DNA from: Microvirga lupini
GTDB taxonomy: Bacteria; Pseudomonadota; Alphaproteobacteria; Rhizobiales; Beijerinckiaceae
DNA length: 64,000 nt
Direction: 5' to 3'
NCBI RefSeq assembly: GCF_014191055.1
Contig: NZ_JACHWB010000010.1
Location: 41,123-105,122 of the forward strand
Shown here: in pieces, positions 39,031 to 47,781 of the stretch
Position numbering within the stretch: position 1 is the stretch's first letter
Layout: each line of letters begins with the position of its first letter
The notes under the pieces: model-generated
Databases searched by the model: none
Told to the model about the DNA's origin: nothing
Seen by the model: the letters and a program-made list of their open reading frames with translations, nothing else
Position numbers and translations under genes: made by a program

Positions 39031-39134
39031 GTGTCATTCCCGGCGAGCGCAGCGAGGGAAGGGAATCCAGGGACGGCTTGACTGGAATCTGGATCCCCTT
39101 CCCGGCCTGCCGTGCAGGCCGCCGGGGATGACAC
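39031..39134. repeat. dispersed inverted repeat, type A, copy 1
   Basis: Begins GTGTCATTCCCGGCGAGCG and ends GCCGGGGATGACAC, with inner GAAGGGAATCCA and GGATCCCCTTCCC arms. The whole element is an imperfect 104-base palindrome. Related copies occur at 42893-42996 and 55805-55913. It lies between znuA and the COG0523 GTPase gene. Confidence 0.88.
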
Positions 39135-39162
39135 CCAAACCTCAAGTCTTCTGGGAACTCCG

Positions 39163-40125
39163 ATGACCGACAAGATCCCCGTCACCGTCCTCACAGGCTA
39201 TCTCGGCGCCGGCAAAACCACTCTTCTCAACCGCATCCTCACCGAGCAGCACGGCAAGAAATATGCCGTGATCGTCAACGAGTTCGGCGAGATCGGCATC
39301 GACAACGAACTCGTCGTCGGCGCCGACGAGGAAGTGTTCGAGATGAACAACGGCTGCATCTGCTGCACCGTGCGTGGCGACCTGATCCGCATCCTCGACG
39401 GGTTGATGAAGCGGAAAGGAAAGTTCGACGCCATCATCGTCGAGACCACGGGCCTCGCCGATCCGGCGCCCGTCGCCCAGACCTTCTTCATGGACCAGGA
39501 CGTGTCCGACACCGCCCGCCTCGACGCGGTGGTGACGGTGGCCGATGCCAAGTGGCTGTCCGACCGCCTGAAGGATGCGCCCGAGGCCAAGAACCAGATC
39601 GCCTTCGCGGATGTGATCATCCTCAACAAGATCGATCTCGTGTCCGAGCAGGAGCTCCAGGAGGTTGAGGCCCGCATCCGCGCCATCAATCCCTATGCGA
39701 AGCTCCATCGTACGCAGAACGCAGCCATTCCGATTTCCGAGGTGCTCGACCGCAAGGCCTTCGATCTCGACCGGATCATGGAACTCGAACCGAGCTTCCT
39801 GGAAGAGGGCCACCACCATCATCACGACGAGGAGATGCAATCCGTCGCCGTACATCATGACGGCGAAGTGGATCCGGAAAAGTTCATGCCGTGGATCTCG
39901 AACCTCACCCAGGTCGAGGGGCCGAACATCCTGCGCTGCAAGGGCATCGTGGCTTTCCCGAACGAGCCGAAGCGCTTCGTGTTCCAGGGCGTTCACATGA
40001 TCCTGGACGGCGACGTGCAGGGCGAGTGGAAGCCGGGCGAGAAACACACCTCGAAGGTAGTCTTCATCGGCCGCGACCTGAACGAGAAGGCGATTCGGGA
40101 AGGTTTCCTCGCCTGTGCGGCCTGA
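39163..40125 (+). CDS. COG0523 (CobW/ZNG1-type) metallochaperone GTPase
   Basis: G3E-family GTPase of 320 residues, likely involved in zinc allocation under zinc shortage. It has Walker [10 protein letters not shown], the metal site NGCICCTV (CxCC), [14 protein letters not shown], a His-rich insertion ([10 protein letters not shown]) near residue 225 and the CobW C-terminal domain ([12 protein letters not shown]). The ATG at 39163 follows the repeat by 28 bases. Location after znuCBA supports zinc rather than cobalamin work. Its client protein is unknown. Confidence 0.92.
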   Translation: MTDKIPVTVLTGYLGAGKTTLLNRILTEQHGKKYAVIVNEFGEIGIDNELVVGADEEVFEMNNGCICCTVRGDLIRILDGLMKRKGKFDAIIVETTGLADPAPVAQTFFMDQDVSDTARLDAVVTVADAKWLSDRLKDAPEAKNQIAFADVIILNKIDLVSEQELQEVEARIRAINPYAKLHRTQNAAIPISEVLDRKAFDLDRIMELEPSFLEEGHHHHHDEEMQSVAVHHDGEVDPEKFMPWISNLTQVEGPNILRCKGIVAFPNEPKRFVFQGVHMILDGDVQGEWKPGEKHTSKVVFIGRDLNEKAIREGFLACAA

Positions 40126-40157
40126 CAGGCTTCAGGGAAGCTGGAAAGGAGTGCGGC

Positions 40158-40397
40158 TCAACCGGCAGCCGCAGCTCCTTTCGCCATGCAATCCCTGACA
40201 TGGGCTTTGCGGGCGGCCATCATCTGCTCGCGGACCTCAGGCAGCGTCCTGACGCCGGTCCTGTAGATCATGCGGGCGTCCCTCTCGCAGGCCGCCTTCA
40301 GCTCCCTCGTCGGCGTGCTGCCGCTCTGCTCCTGGGCCATAAGGCCCACGGGCGCGGTGATCGCGATGATGAGGGTAATCAGAGGCAAGATCTGCAT
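40158..40397 (-). CDS. small secreted protein of unknown function
   Basis: A 79-residue protein with a clear signal peptide (LPLITLIIAITAPVGLMAQ), leaving about 58 mature residues, highly charged, with two cysteines (LKAACERDAR and HVRDCMAKG) that could form a disulfide. It points opposite to its zinc-related neighbours. No family recognised. Confidence 0.7.
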   Translation of the reverse strand: MQILPLITLIIAITAPVGLMAQEQSGSTPTRELKAACERDARMIYRTGVRTLPEVREQMMAARKAHVRDCMAKGAAAAG

Positions 40398-40570
40398 AAA
40401 GTCGCTCCTGATGGAAGAACGCGCATCATGGGTCTGGCGTCCCGCGAGGTCGAAGACGCAAAGGTCTTAGCTCTTCCGGGCATAGGCAGAGACCAACCCC
40501 AGCGTCACGACGATCTTGCCCCCGCTTTGCGGTTTTGTGCTATGGGCAGCCCATCTGAAGGAATTGTGCG

Positions 40571-41578
40571 ATGACTGCTGGCGCCGCCCCATCTCTGACT
40601 CAAAGCGTGACCTCCGTGGATACGGGCGCCCATGTGACGGCCGTCGGCTGGCTTAAGGGCACGGTGGCCTTCGGCCTCGGCGACGGCGGTGTCGTGCTGG
40701 CAAAGGATGGCGAGACCCATCGCGTCGAAGCCCATCCGAATGCGGGGATTCTGGTCGGAGCTTGCGACGGCGAGCGCTTCGTCACCGGTGGCGACGACGG
40801 CCGCGTCGCCGTCACGGGCCCTGACGGCTCCACCAAGACCCTGGCGGAGGCCAAGGGCGCCTGGATCGATGCGCTGGCCGTCAATGCAGGCGGCGCCTTC
40901 GCGTACGGAGTGGGCAAGCGCGTCATCGCCCGCGACGACAAGGGACGGGAGAAGACTCTCGAAGTGCCCTCCACGGCCCGCGGCCTCGCCTTCGCGCCCA
41001 AGGGCTACCGGCTGGCGATCTCGCATTACAACGGCGCCACCCTGTGGTTTCCCAACGTGGAGGCCAAGCCCGAGGGGCTCGAATGGAAGGGCTCTCATCT
41101 CGACGTCGCCTGGTCGCCGGATGCCCGTTTCGTGGTAACCTCCATGCAGGAGAACGCGCTCCACGGCTGGCGGCTCATTCCCGACAAGGGCCACATGCGC
41201 ATGAGCGGCTACCCGTCGAAGACGCGCTCCTTCTCCTGGTCCGGCGACGGGAAATGGCTCGCCACCTCAGGGGCAGAAGCCGCCATCATCTGGCCCTTCG
41301 AGTCCAAGGAAGGTCCGATGGGCAAGGCTCCGCGGGAATGCGGCGTCAGACACGCCAAGGTCAGCCGGGTGGCCTTCCACCCGAATACCTATGTGCTGGC
41401 GGTGGGCTACGAGGACGGCTGCATCCTGCTCATTCGCCTGACGGACGCCTCCGAGCTTCTGGTGCGTCCCGCCGTCAAGAGCAGCGGCATCACGGCCATG
41501 GCCTGGGACAAGGCCGGCAAACGCCTCGCTTTCGGGTGCGAGGACGGGCAGGCCGGCATCCTGACCCTGCCCGCATGA
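40571..41578 (+). CDS. WD40-repeat protein
   Basis: A 335-residue cytoplasmic beta-propeller without signal peptide. Repeats can be followed as GH/D...W/F-D motifs (for example VAWSPDARFVVTS, FSWSGDGKWLATSG, VAFHPNTYVLAVGYEDG, MAWDKAGKRLAFGCEDG). The gene follows the COG0523 GTPase in the same direction, separated by a small opposite-strand gene, and overlaps the next gene by four bases (ATGA). WD40 proteins next to CobW-type GTPases occur in other Rhizobiales as I recall, but a functional link has not been shown here. Confidence 0.88.
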   Translation: MTAGAAPSLTQSVTSVDTGAHVTAVGWLKGTVAFGLGDGGVVLAKDGETHRVEAHPNAGILVGACDGERFVTGGDDGRVAVTGPDGSTKTLAEAKGAWIDALAVNAGGAFAYGVGKRVIARDDKGREKTLEVPSTARGLAFAPKGYRLAISHYNGATLWFPNVEAKPEGLEWKGSHLDVAWSPDARFVVTSMQENALHGWRLIPDKGHMRMSGYPSKTRSFSWSGDGKWLATSGAEAAIIWPFESKEGPMGKAPRECGVRHAKVSRVAFHPNTYVLAVGYEDGCILLIRLTDASELLVRPAVKSSGITAMAWDKAGKRLAFGCEDGQAGILTLPA

Positions 41579-41865
41579 GGTCGCCGGTGGCTCTCTTCGG
41601 TGCCTTCATGCGGGGGACCTTTGGTCTGCCCAAACCCGACAAGCAGGCGGTCGACCGCGTGAAGGAACTCGCCCGCTCGGCTTTGCAAGCATCACCGGAT
41701 ACCGCCTTCGCGGTCAACGAGATCGCCTGCAACGATCCCGGCTGCCCCGGCATCGAGACGGTCATCCTGGTGATGGAGCCGGGGCGGAAAACCAGGGCTC
41801 TGAAGATCCCCAAGACCCTCGACGAGGTGGTAGAACAAGATATCCTCGCCGCTCTTGACGGTTGA
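41575..41865 (+). CDS. conserved hypothetical 96-residue protein
   Basis: Starts within the stop of the WD40 gene (ATGA overlap), so the two are co-translated. The N-terminal half is basic and helical; the centre has the motif NEIACNDPGCPGIETV, with two cysteines five residues apart, and the C terminus is an acidic helix. No known family recognised. The Cys pair could be a metal site but the spacing is not a standard one. Confidence 0.75.
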   Translation: MRSPVALFGAFMRGTFGLPKPDKQAVDRVKELARSALQASPDTAFAVNEIACNDPGCPGIETVILVMEPGRKTRALKIPKTLDEVVEQDILAALDG

Positions 41866-41876
41866 GGAGGTCGAGC

Positions 41877-42392
41877 TTGTCCCGGATCGTCCGCATCATC
41901 GCCTTCGGACTGGGCCTGCTCGGTGGAGTCACTGCCTCGCAGGGACCGGAATTTGCCCAGCAATACCGTCAGCGTCTCGGCGGCGCAGTGGACGAGCTGC
42001 GGCAGGTGATCACCCGCTTCGATGCGGACGCGCAGGTCAGCGGCGAGACGCGGGAGAGCGCGATCGCACGCCTGCGCTCCAATACGGACGATTTCGTCAG
42101 CCGCCAGGGCACGGCCATGCAGGCCAATGTGGAGCGCCTGGATCGCCTCGAGGCGCACCGCAAGGCGATGCTGGAGACAGGCTCCTTTTCCCGGATCGCC
42201 CTGATGGTCCGCGACGGCGACACGGACATTCTGGAAGCGGTCTCCCGCGAGTTCGAGCCGGCCGTGCCGGTTACGGAGGAGGGCATCCTCTCCGCAGCCG
42301 CCGGCTTCATCGCCGTCTGGGGCAGTCTGCTTCTGCTATCGGGTTTCTTGCGCAGCCTCTTCCGGCGCCCGCGCCAAACCGTGAGAGCTTGA
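41877..42392 (+). CDS. DUF2937 family membrane protein
   Basis: A 171-residue protein with a membrane segment at each end (IVRIIAFGLGLLGGVTASQ and AAAGFIAVWGSLLLLSGFL) and a central helical region. The family motif GPEFAQQYRQRLGGAVDEL follows the first segment. The start is TTG at 41877, chosen because GAGGAGG lies six bases upstream. It comes 11 bases after the 96-residue gene and ends the run of co-directional genes. Function unknown. Confidence 0.85.
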   Translation: MSRIVRIIAFGLGLLGGVTASQGPEFAQQYRQRLGGAVDELRQVITRFDADAQVSGETRESAIARLRSNTDDFVSRQGTAMQANVERLDRLEAHRKAMLETGSFSRIALMVRDGDTDILEAVSREFEPAVPVTEEGILSAAAGFIAVWGSLLLLSGFLRSLFRRPRQTVRA

Positions 42393-42418
42393 GCCAAACC
42401 GTCGATAATATTCTCCGA

Positions 42419-42518
42419 CCTCATCCTGAGGAGGTCGCACAGCGACCGTCTCGAAGGAGGTTCCAGAGAGCACTGGAGCCTCCTTCGAGACGCAGCTTCG
42501 CTGCTCCTCAGGATGAGG
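42419..42518. repeat. dispersed palindromic repeat, type D
   Basis: A 100-base near-perfect palindrome: CCTCATCCTGAGGAG at one end and CTCCTCAGGATGAGG at the other, with inner CGTCTCGAAGGAGG and CCTCCTTCGAGACG. A fragment with CCTCATCCTGAGGAGG also occurs at 15078-15094, between ferrochelatase and the SPFH gene. It would form a very stable RNA hairpin after the DUF2937 gene. Confidence 0.9.
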
Positions 42519-42538
42519 TGAAGTGTTTGATCAGGCTC

Positions 42539-42877
42539 TTAGCCTTCACGCTCCGGCTTTCCGGCGAGCACCACGTAGAATCCCAGACCATCCTGTGCCG
42601 GCAGGGTCTGCAGCCGGTCGATCCAGCCGCGCTTCTTGGCCTCGAGCAATGCTTTGCCGACAGGTTGGAACAGGGTCTCGCCCCCGCCCTCCGGCGGAGG
42701 GTCGAGGCGGATGGCCACCGATTTCACCTGGGCGAAGCGGCTGCGCTCCAGCATGTCCTGAATCGAGGCAGCCGCCTTTTCCCGCGAAGCGCCCCGCAGG
42801 TCGAGCACGCTGTCCGCATCGATGACACCGAGGCCGCCGCGCAGCTTGTTGGCGTAGAATTCGTCGAAATGGGGCAT
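42539..42877 (-). CDS. hypothetical protein, possibly Smr-like
   Basis: A 112-residue soluble protein that begins PHFDEFYANKLRGG. The central SVLDLRGASREKAAASIQDML resembles the start of an Smr domain (DLHG-like, here DLRG), but the usual GxG loop is not clear. ATG at 42877 was chosen over 42883. It lies between two dispersed repeats. The family is uncertain. Confidence 0.65.
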   Translation of the reverse strand: MPHFDEFYANKLRGGLGVIDADSVLDLRGASREKAAASIQDMLERSRFAQVKSVAIRLDPPPEGGGETLFQPVGKALLEAKKRGWIDRLQTLPAQDGLGFYVVLAGKPEREG

Positions 42878-42892
42878 CCTCATCCCTCACAT

Positions 42893-42996
42893 GTCATTCC
42901 CGGCCGGAGCGAAGCGAAGGGGAAGGGAAGCCATATTCCAGATTGCACCCGGTTATGGATCCCCTTCCCGGCCGCATAGCGGCCGCCGAGGATGAC
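42893..42996. repeat. dispersed inverted repeat, type A, copy 2
   Basis: GTCATTCCCGGCCGGAGCG at the left end and GCCGCCGAGGATGAC at the right, with GGGGAAGGGAAGCCAT and GGATCCCCTTCCC arms inside. Same plan as 39031-39134 and 55805-55913. Confidence 0.87.
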
Positions 42997-43008
42997 AATG
43001 AACGGCTC

Positions 43009-44436
43009 TTACCGCACCAGCACGTTCCGGAACTGCCACGGGTCGGACGAATCGATGTCCTCCGGGAAGAAGCCGGGACGGTCGGTGAGCGGGGTCCAAT
43101 CGGTATAATAGCCGTTCACCGGGCCGAGATAGGGCAGCTGGACCTCGAGGCAGCGGCGGAAATCCATCTCGTCGGCTTCGACAATGCCGGCTTCGGGGTT
43201 TTCCAGTGCCCAGACCATGCCGGCGAGCACGGCGGAGGTCACCTGAAGCCCAGTGGCGTTCTGGTAAGGCGCCACCCGGCGCGTCTCCTCGATGGAGAGC
43301 TGTGAGCCGTACCAATAGGCGTTCTTGCCGTGGCCGTAGAGCAGCACGCCGAGTTCGTCGACGCCGTCCACGATCTCGTTCTCGTCGAGGATGTGCTGCG
43401 TCTCCTGGAACTTCCCGGCGCTGCCGAACATCTCGTGCAGCGAGAGCACCGCCTCATTGCACGGGTGATAGGCATAGTGAACGGTCGGCCGATAGGTGGC
43501 CTTCCCGTTCTCGCGCACGGTGAAATAATCCGAGATCGAGATCGACTCGTTGTGCGTGACGAGGAAGCCGTATTGCGGGCCGGGCGTCGGGCACCAGGTG
43601 CGCACGCGGGTGTTGGCGCCGGGCTGGAGCAGGTAGATCGCCTGCGCATCGGGGCCGAGGGTGCCCGCATTCTCCGGCATCCACTTCTCGTGCGTGCCCC
43701 AGCCGAGCTCCGCCGGCTGAAGGCCTTCCGACACGAAGCCGTCCACCGACCAGGTGTTCACGAACACGCCCATCGGCTTCTCGGACTTGGCGCGCTGCGT
43801 GTCGCGCTCGGCGATGTGGATGCCCTTCACGCCGACGCGTTGCGCCAGACCCGCCCAATCCTCGCGGCTCTTCGGCTCGTCATAGGACAGCCCAAGATCG
43901 CCCGCGACATTCACGAGCGCCTGCTTGACGAACCAGGACACCATGCCCGGATTGGCACCGCAGCAGGACACGGCCGTGGTGCCGCCTGGATTGCGCTTGC
44001 GCGCTGCCATGGTGATCTCGCGAAGTGCGAAGTTCGTGCGCGATTCCGGGCCTTTGCTCTTGTCGAAATAGAAGCCGGGCCACGGCTCGTTGACGGTGTC
44101 GATGTAGAAGCAGTTCAAAGAGCGGCACAGCTCCATGATGTCCACGGAGCCCGTATCCACCGAGAGGTTCACGCAGAAGCCCTGGCCGCCGCCGGCGGTC
44201 AACAGCGGGGTCAGCAGCTCGCGGTAATTATCCTTGGTCACGGCCTGCTGAATGAAGCGGATGCCGCGCTCATCCAGAAGCTCCTTATGCTTCTCCTGCG
44301 GATCGATGACCACGAAGCGGCTCTTGTCATAATCGAAGTGGCGTTCGATGAGCGGCAGGGTGCCCTGGCCGATCGAGCCGAAGCCGATCATGACGATGGG
44401 GCCGCTGATGCGACCGTGAACGGGCCAAGTGGTCAT
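43009..44436 (-). CDS. hss: homospermidine synthase
   Basis: Makes sym-homospermidine from putrescine (two molecules, with NAD+), the typical long polyamine of many rhizobia. The 475-residue protein has an N-terminal NAD-binding motif IVMIGFGSIGQGTLPL, then YIDTVNEPWPGFYFD, SCCGANPGMVSWFVKQAL and the C-terminal PYLGPVNGYYTDWTPL. The ATG at 44436 has GAAGGAG upstream; the longer frame to 44505 includes the leader. A good promoter lies at 44504-44532. Putrescine should come from the ornithine decarboxylase encoded at 46627-47781. Confidence 0.95.
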   Translation of the reverse strand: MTTWPVHGRISGPIVMIGFGSIGQGTLPLIERHFDYDKSRFVVIDPQEKHKELLDERGIRFIQQAVTKDNYRELLTPLLTAGGGQGFCVNLSVDTGSVDIMELCRSLNCFYIDTVNEPWPGFYFDKSKGPESRTNFALREITMAARKRNPGGTTAVSCCGANPGMVSWFVKQALVNVAGDLGLSYDEPKSREDWAGLAQRVGVKGIHIAERDTQRAKSEKPMGVFVNTWSVDGFVSEGLQPAELGWGTHEKWMPENAGTLGPDAQAIYLLQPGANTRVRTWCPTPGPQYGFLVTHNESISISDYFTVRENGKATYRPTVHYAYHPCNEAVLSLHEMFGSAGKFQETQHILDENEIVDGVDELGVLLYGHGKNAYWYGSQLSIEETRRVAPYQNATGLQVTSAVLAGMVWALENPEAGIVEADEMDFRRCLEVQLPYLGPVNGYYTDWTPLTDRPGFFPEDIDSSDPWQFRNVLVR

Positions 44437-44503
44437 CTGTAATTCTCCTTCGCGGAATCCTGGAACAGGACGAAATGTCTCCGGTTTGAACGGTTCCGGG
44501 CGC

Positions 44504-44532
44504 ATCTAGGATTGAGGAGCCCCCGGGGTCAA
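44504..44532 (-). promoter_or_regulatory. predicted sigma-70-type promoter of hss
   Basis: Read on the minus strand: TTGACC (-35, 44527-44532), a 17-base spacer, then CTAGAT (-10, 44504-44509). This matches the common alphaproteobacterial housekeeping promoter pattern and would give a leader of about 60 bases before the hss ATG. Confidence 0.7.
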
Positions 44533-44688
44533 TGGCTGCGGCCAAGTCTTGACCCTTTAAGGCACTTTCCCAGCAAATGGCAAAGCCAGGATGACAGCAT
44601 CAGCCTAGCCATGCCGATTTCACTCTCGACATCGCGCAACAAAGCTTCATGATTGGAGGGATCTTCGTCTTTCTTCCGACTGCGACCG

Positions 44689-45918
44689 ATGAAATTTCAC
44701 CAACTTCTCAAAGATTACTGGCGCATCATCGGCCTCGGCTTTGCCCTCACCTTCCTGTCCTCCTTCGGCCAGACCTTCTTCATCTCCCTGTCGGGCCCGG
44801 ACATCCGCGCCGCCTTCGGCCTGACGCACGGGGCCTTCGGCTCGATCTATTCCGTCGCGACCCTATCCTCCGGTCTCCTGATGATCTGGGTCGGCAGCGT
44901 CATCGACCGGGTCGATATCAGGCTCTATGCGACAACGGCCATGCTTGGCCTGACGGCGGCGGCGATCAGCCTGTCGTTGGCGCCCAACCTTCTGGTGCTG
45001 GGCCTGAGCCTGTTCGCCTTGCGCCTCTTCGGCCAGGGCATGCTCAGCCATGCGGGCGTGATGAGCACCGCGCGTCTGCATGAGGGCGTGCGCGGCAGGG
45101 CCCTGGGCGTGGCGACGCTCGGCTTTCCCGCCGGCGAAGCCACCCTTCCGGCCATCGCCCTCGCGCTGATCGCAGCCTTCGGATGGACCGGCACATGGCG
45201 CATCGCCGCGCTCGTGATCGTCGCGGCACTGGCCGTCGGCTGGCTGCTCGGTTTTCTTCTCAAGACGAAGAATCCGGATCTCGCTGCGACGGCAAGGGCA
45301 AAGGCTTCAGGCGATGCCGGTCCGCGCTGGCGCGACATCTTGCGCGACTGGCGCTTTCTCGCGCTCATTCCCACCATGATCGGCTATCCGGCTATCATGA
45401 CGGCTTATTTCTTCCACCAACGCTTCATCGCGGATGTAAAGGGTTGGTCGCTGGAACTGCTTGCCAGCAGCATCACGCTCTTTGCACTGATTTCCGTCGT
45501 AGTCGCCATGAGCGCCGGCAGCTTCGTCGACCGATTCGGCGCCGTGCGCCTCAGTCACTTCTATCTCACTGGCATGACGGCGGCTTCCATCGCTCTTGCC
45601 ACGTTCGATGCCCCCTATCTGCCGCTCGTGTTCTTCGGCCTGATCGGCCTCACCTCGGGCTGCACCAATGTGGTGATTGCAGCGGTTCTCGCCGAACTGT
45701 TCGGCACAACGCATCTCGGCAAGATTCGCGCGCTTGCGGGCGCGATCATGGTGGTGGCATCCGCCGCGACGCCGGGCGCCATTGGCGTTCTGTTCGATGC
45801 GGGAGTGACGCTTGAGGCGATCTGCTTGGGGTTTGCATCCTACATGATCGCAGCGGCTGCCGTGACCTTCGTGCTGCCCAATCCGAGAACTGCACGTTTG
45901 CAGCCCTCGGAAGGTTAG
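44689..45918 (+). CDS. MFS transporter
   Basis: A 409-residue major facilitator with about twelve hydrophobic segments. It shows the loop 2-3 region WVGSVIDRVDIRLYATTAM, and the second-half repeat AGSFVDRFGAVRLSHF. No substrate is indicated by the sequence. It is divergent from hss, but nothing ties it to polyamine export beyond location. The ATG at 44689 was chosen because the 12 residues before it in the longer frame do not look like an MFS N terminus. Confidence 0.87.
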   Translation: MKFHQLLKDYWRIIGLGFALTFLSSFGQTFFISLSGPDIRAAFGLTHGAFGSIYSVATLSSGLLMIWVGSVIDRVDIRLYATTAMLGLTAAAISLSLAPNLLVLGLSLFALRLFGQGMLSHAGVMSTARLHEGVRGRALGVATLGFPAGEATLPAIALALIAAFGWTGTWRIAALVIVAALAVGWLLGFLLKTKNPDLAATARAKASGDAGPRWRDILRDWRFLALIPTMIGYPAIMTAYFFHQRFIADVKGWSLELLASSITLFALISVVVAMSAGSFVDRFGAVRLSHFYLTGMTAASIALATFDAPYLPLVFFGLIGLTSGCTNVVIAAVLAELFGTTHLGKIRALAGAIMVVASAATPGAIGVLFDAGVTLEAICLGFASYMIAAAAVTFVLPNPRTARLQPSEG

Positions 45919-45924
45919 ACAGCT

Positions 45925-46497
45925 TTAGAAAGCCGAACGCATGCCCGGCAATGTACCCTGCGCGGCAGCGGCCACGAGAGCGCCGAGATCGGGCTTCTGC
46001 TCAAGGGCTCCGGTTGCGGAAACAAGCCCGCGCGCACCGTCGAGAGAGCCCTCTTCGAGCTCCAGCGCAAGGAAGCGGTTGCGCTCGTAAGGGCCCGGCA
46101 GCCAGAGCGAACCGGTCTTGTCCGTCGAAAAGCCGAAACGCTCGTAATAAGGCGCGTCGCCCACCAGCAGCACCGCCTTGTGGCCGAGCTGACCGGCACG
46201 CTTGAGCGCGTCGCGCATGAGCTTTCCGCCGAGTCCGAGGCTCTGCACGGACGGATCGATGGCGATGGGGCCGAGCATCAGCGCCGCGCGGTTCGGACCG
46301 GCGGAGATGTGCCACAGGCGCACCGTGCCGATGATCTCGCCATCGCGGTCGATGACGAGCGACAGGCCGTCGGCCGGCAGCCTGCCTTCGCGCAGGCGCT
46401 CGCAGGTCTTCTGGAACCGGGAGGGCCCGAAGCAGGCATCGAGCAGCGCCTCGCGCGCCTCGACATCGAGGAAGGTTTCTTCGCGAATCGTGATCAT
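45925..46497 (-). CDS. GNAT family N-acetyltransferase, YhbS-like
   Basis: A 190-residue acetyltransferase. The acetyl-CoA-binding motif A is seen in LGPIAIDPSVQSLGLGGKLMRDAL, followed by AVLLVGDAPYYERFGFS, as in YhbS-type proteins. The start ATG at 46497 begins MITIREETFLDVEAREALL. It follows the ornithine decarboxylase gene on the minus strand by about 130 bases. The acceptor is unknown; polyamine acetylation would be attractive but is not shown. Confidence 0.85.
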   Translation of the reverse strand: MITIREETFLDVEAREALLDACFGPSRFQKTCERLREGRLPADGLSLVIDRDGEIIGTVRLWHISAGPNRAALMLGPIAIDPSVQSLGLGGKLMRDALKRAGQLGHKAVLLVGDAPYYERFGFSTDKTGSLWLPGPYERNRFLALELEEGSLDGARGLVSATGALEQKPDLGALVAAAAQGTLPGMRSAF

Positions 46498-46626
46498 GGC
46501 CGTGGCCTCCCAAGACTCGTGGGGTGAGCGACAGCCCTCGCACTTGCTCAAGCTGAACAAGCCGTCCGGGACAACTTCTGTGAGGTTGGTGCCTGCCTCA
46601 AATCACCGAGGCAGGCGGGACGTGAG

Positions 46627-47781
46627 CTAGATCACGTAGGACTTCAGCGGCGGGAAGCCGTTGAACGCGACCGCCGAGTAGGTGGTCGTGTAGGCACCCG
46701 TGCCTTCGATCAGCACCTTGTCGCCGATCTCCAGCGAGACCGGGAGCGGGTAAGGCTCCTTCTCGTAGAGAACGTCGGCCGAGTCGCAGGTCGGACCGGC
46801 GAGCACACACGGCACCTTGCGGTCGTGGTCGCGCTCGCTGAGGATCGGGTAGCGGATCGACTCGTCCATCGTCTCGGCGAGACCGCCGAACTTGCCGATG
46901 TCGAGATAGACCCAGCGCACCTCGTCCTCGTCCTGGCTCTTCTTCGAGATCAGGACGACTTCGGCCTCGATCATGCCTGCATTGCCCACCATGCCGCGGC
47001 CCGGCTCGATGATCGTCTCCGGGATGCGGTTGCCGAAATGCTTCGACAGCGCGCGGAAGATCGACTCGCCATAAGCCTCAACCTGCGGAACGGTCTTCAG
47101 GTACTTGGTCGGGAAGCCGCCGCCGAGATTGACCATCGACAGGTGGATGCCGCGATCGGCGCATTCACGGAAGATCGCCGAGGCGGAACCGAGAGCCTGA
47201 TCCCAGGCTTCCGTGTTGCGCTGCTGCGAGCCCACGTGGAACGACACGCCGTAAGCCTCGAGGCCCTGACGATAGGCATGCTCCAGCACGTCCACGGCCA
47301 TCTCAGGCACGCAGCCGAACTTGCGGGAGAGCGGCCACTCGGCGCCGGCGCCGTCGCACAGGATGCGGCAGAACACCTTCACGTCGGAAGCCTCGATGCC
47401 AGCCGCGACAGCCGCACGGGCGATCTTCTCGACCTCGACCTCGCAGTCGACCGCATAAAGGCGCACGCCAAGCTCGAGCGCGCGAACGATGTCGCGCTCC
47501 TTCTTGATCGTGTTGCCGAAGGAGATGCGCTCAGGCGTCGCGCCGGCATCCAGCGCAAGCTGGATCTCGACCACGGAGGCCGTGTCGAAGCACGAGCCGA
47601 GCTCGGCCAGGAGCTTCAGCACCTGCGGGTCCGGGTTCGCCTTCACGGCGTAGAAGACACGCGTGTCGGGGAGCGCACGGGCAAACTTCGAGTAGTTGTC
47701 GCGCACGACCTCGAGGTCGACGACCACGCACGGGCCATCCTCACGTCGGTTGCGCAGAAATTCACGGATGCGCTGAGTCAT
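46627..47781 (-). CDS. ornithine decarboxylase, alanine-racemase-fold (type III PLP)
   Basis: Decarboxylates ornithine (some family members also lysine) to putrescine. Length is 384 residues. The PLP lysine is Lys47 in FYAVKANP; VSFHVGSQQ, MVNLGGGFPTKY and EPGRGMVGNAG line the cofactor site, and GPTCDSADVLYE provides the catalytic cysteine from the partner subunit of the dimer. The ATG at 47781 has GGGGAGAG upstream, and a stable hairpin lies just before that. It should feed homospermidine synthase encoded about 2 kb away. Confidence 0.94.
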   Translation of the reverse strand: MTQRIREFLRNRREDGPCVVVDLEVVRDNYSKFARALPDTRVFYAVKANPDPQVLKLLAELGSCFDTASVVEIQLALDAGATPERISFGNTIKKERDIVRALELGVRLYAVDCEVEVEKIARAAVAAGIEASDVKVFCRILCDGAGAEWPLSRKFGCVPEMAVDVLEHAYRQGLEAYGVSFHVGSQQRNTEAWDQALGSASAIFRECADRGIHLSMVNLGGGFPTKYLKTVPQVEAYGESIFRALSKHFGNRIPETIIEPGRGMVGNAGMIEAEVVLISKKSQDEDEVRWVYLDIGKFGGLAETMDESIRYPILSERDHDRKVPCVLAGPTCDSADVLYEKEPYPLPVSLEIGDKVLIEGTGAYTTTYSAVAFNGFPPLKSYVI

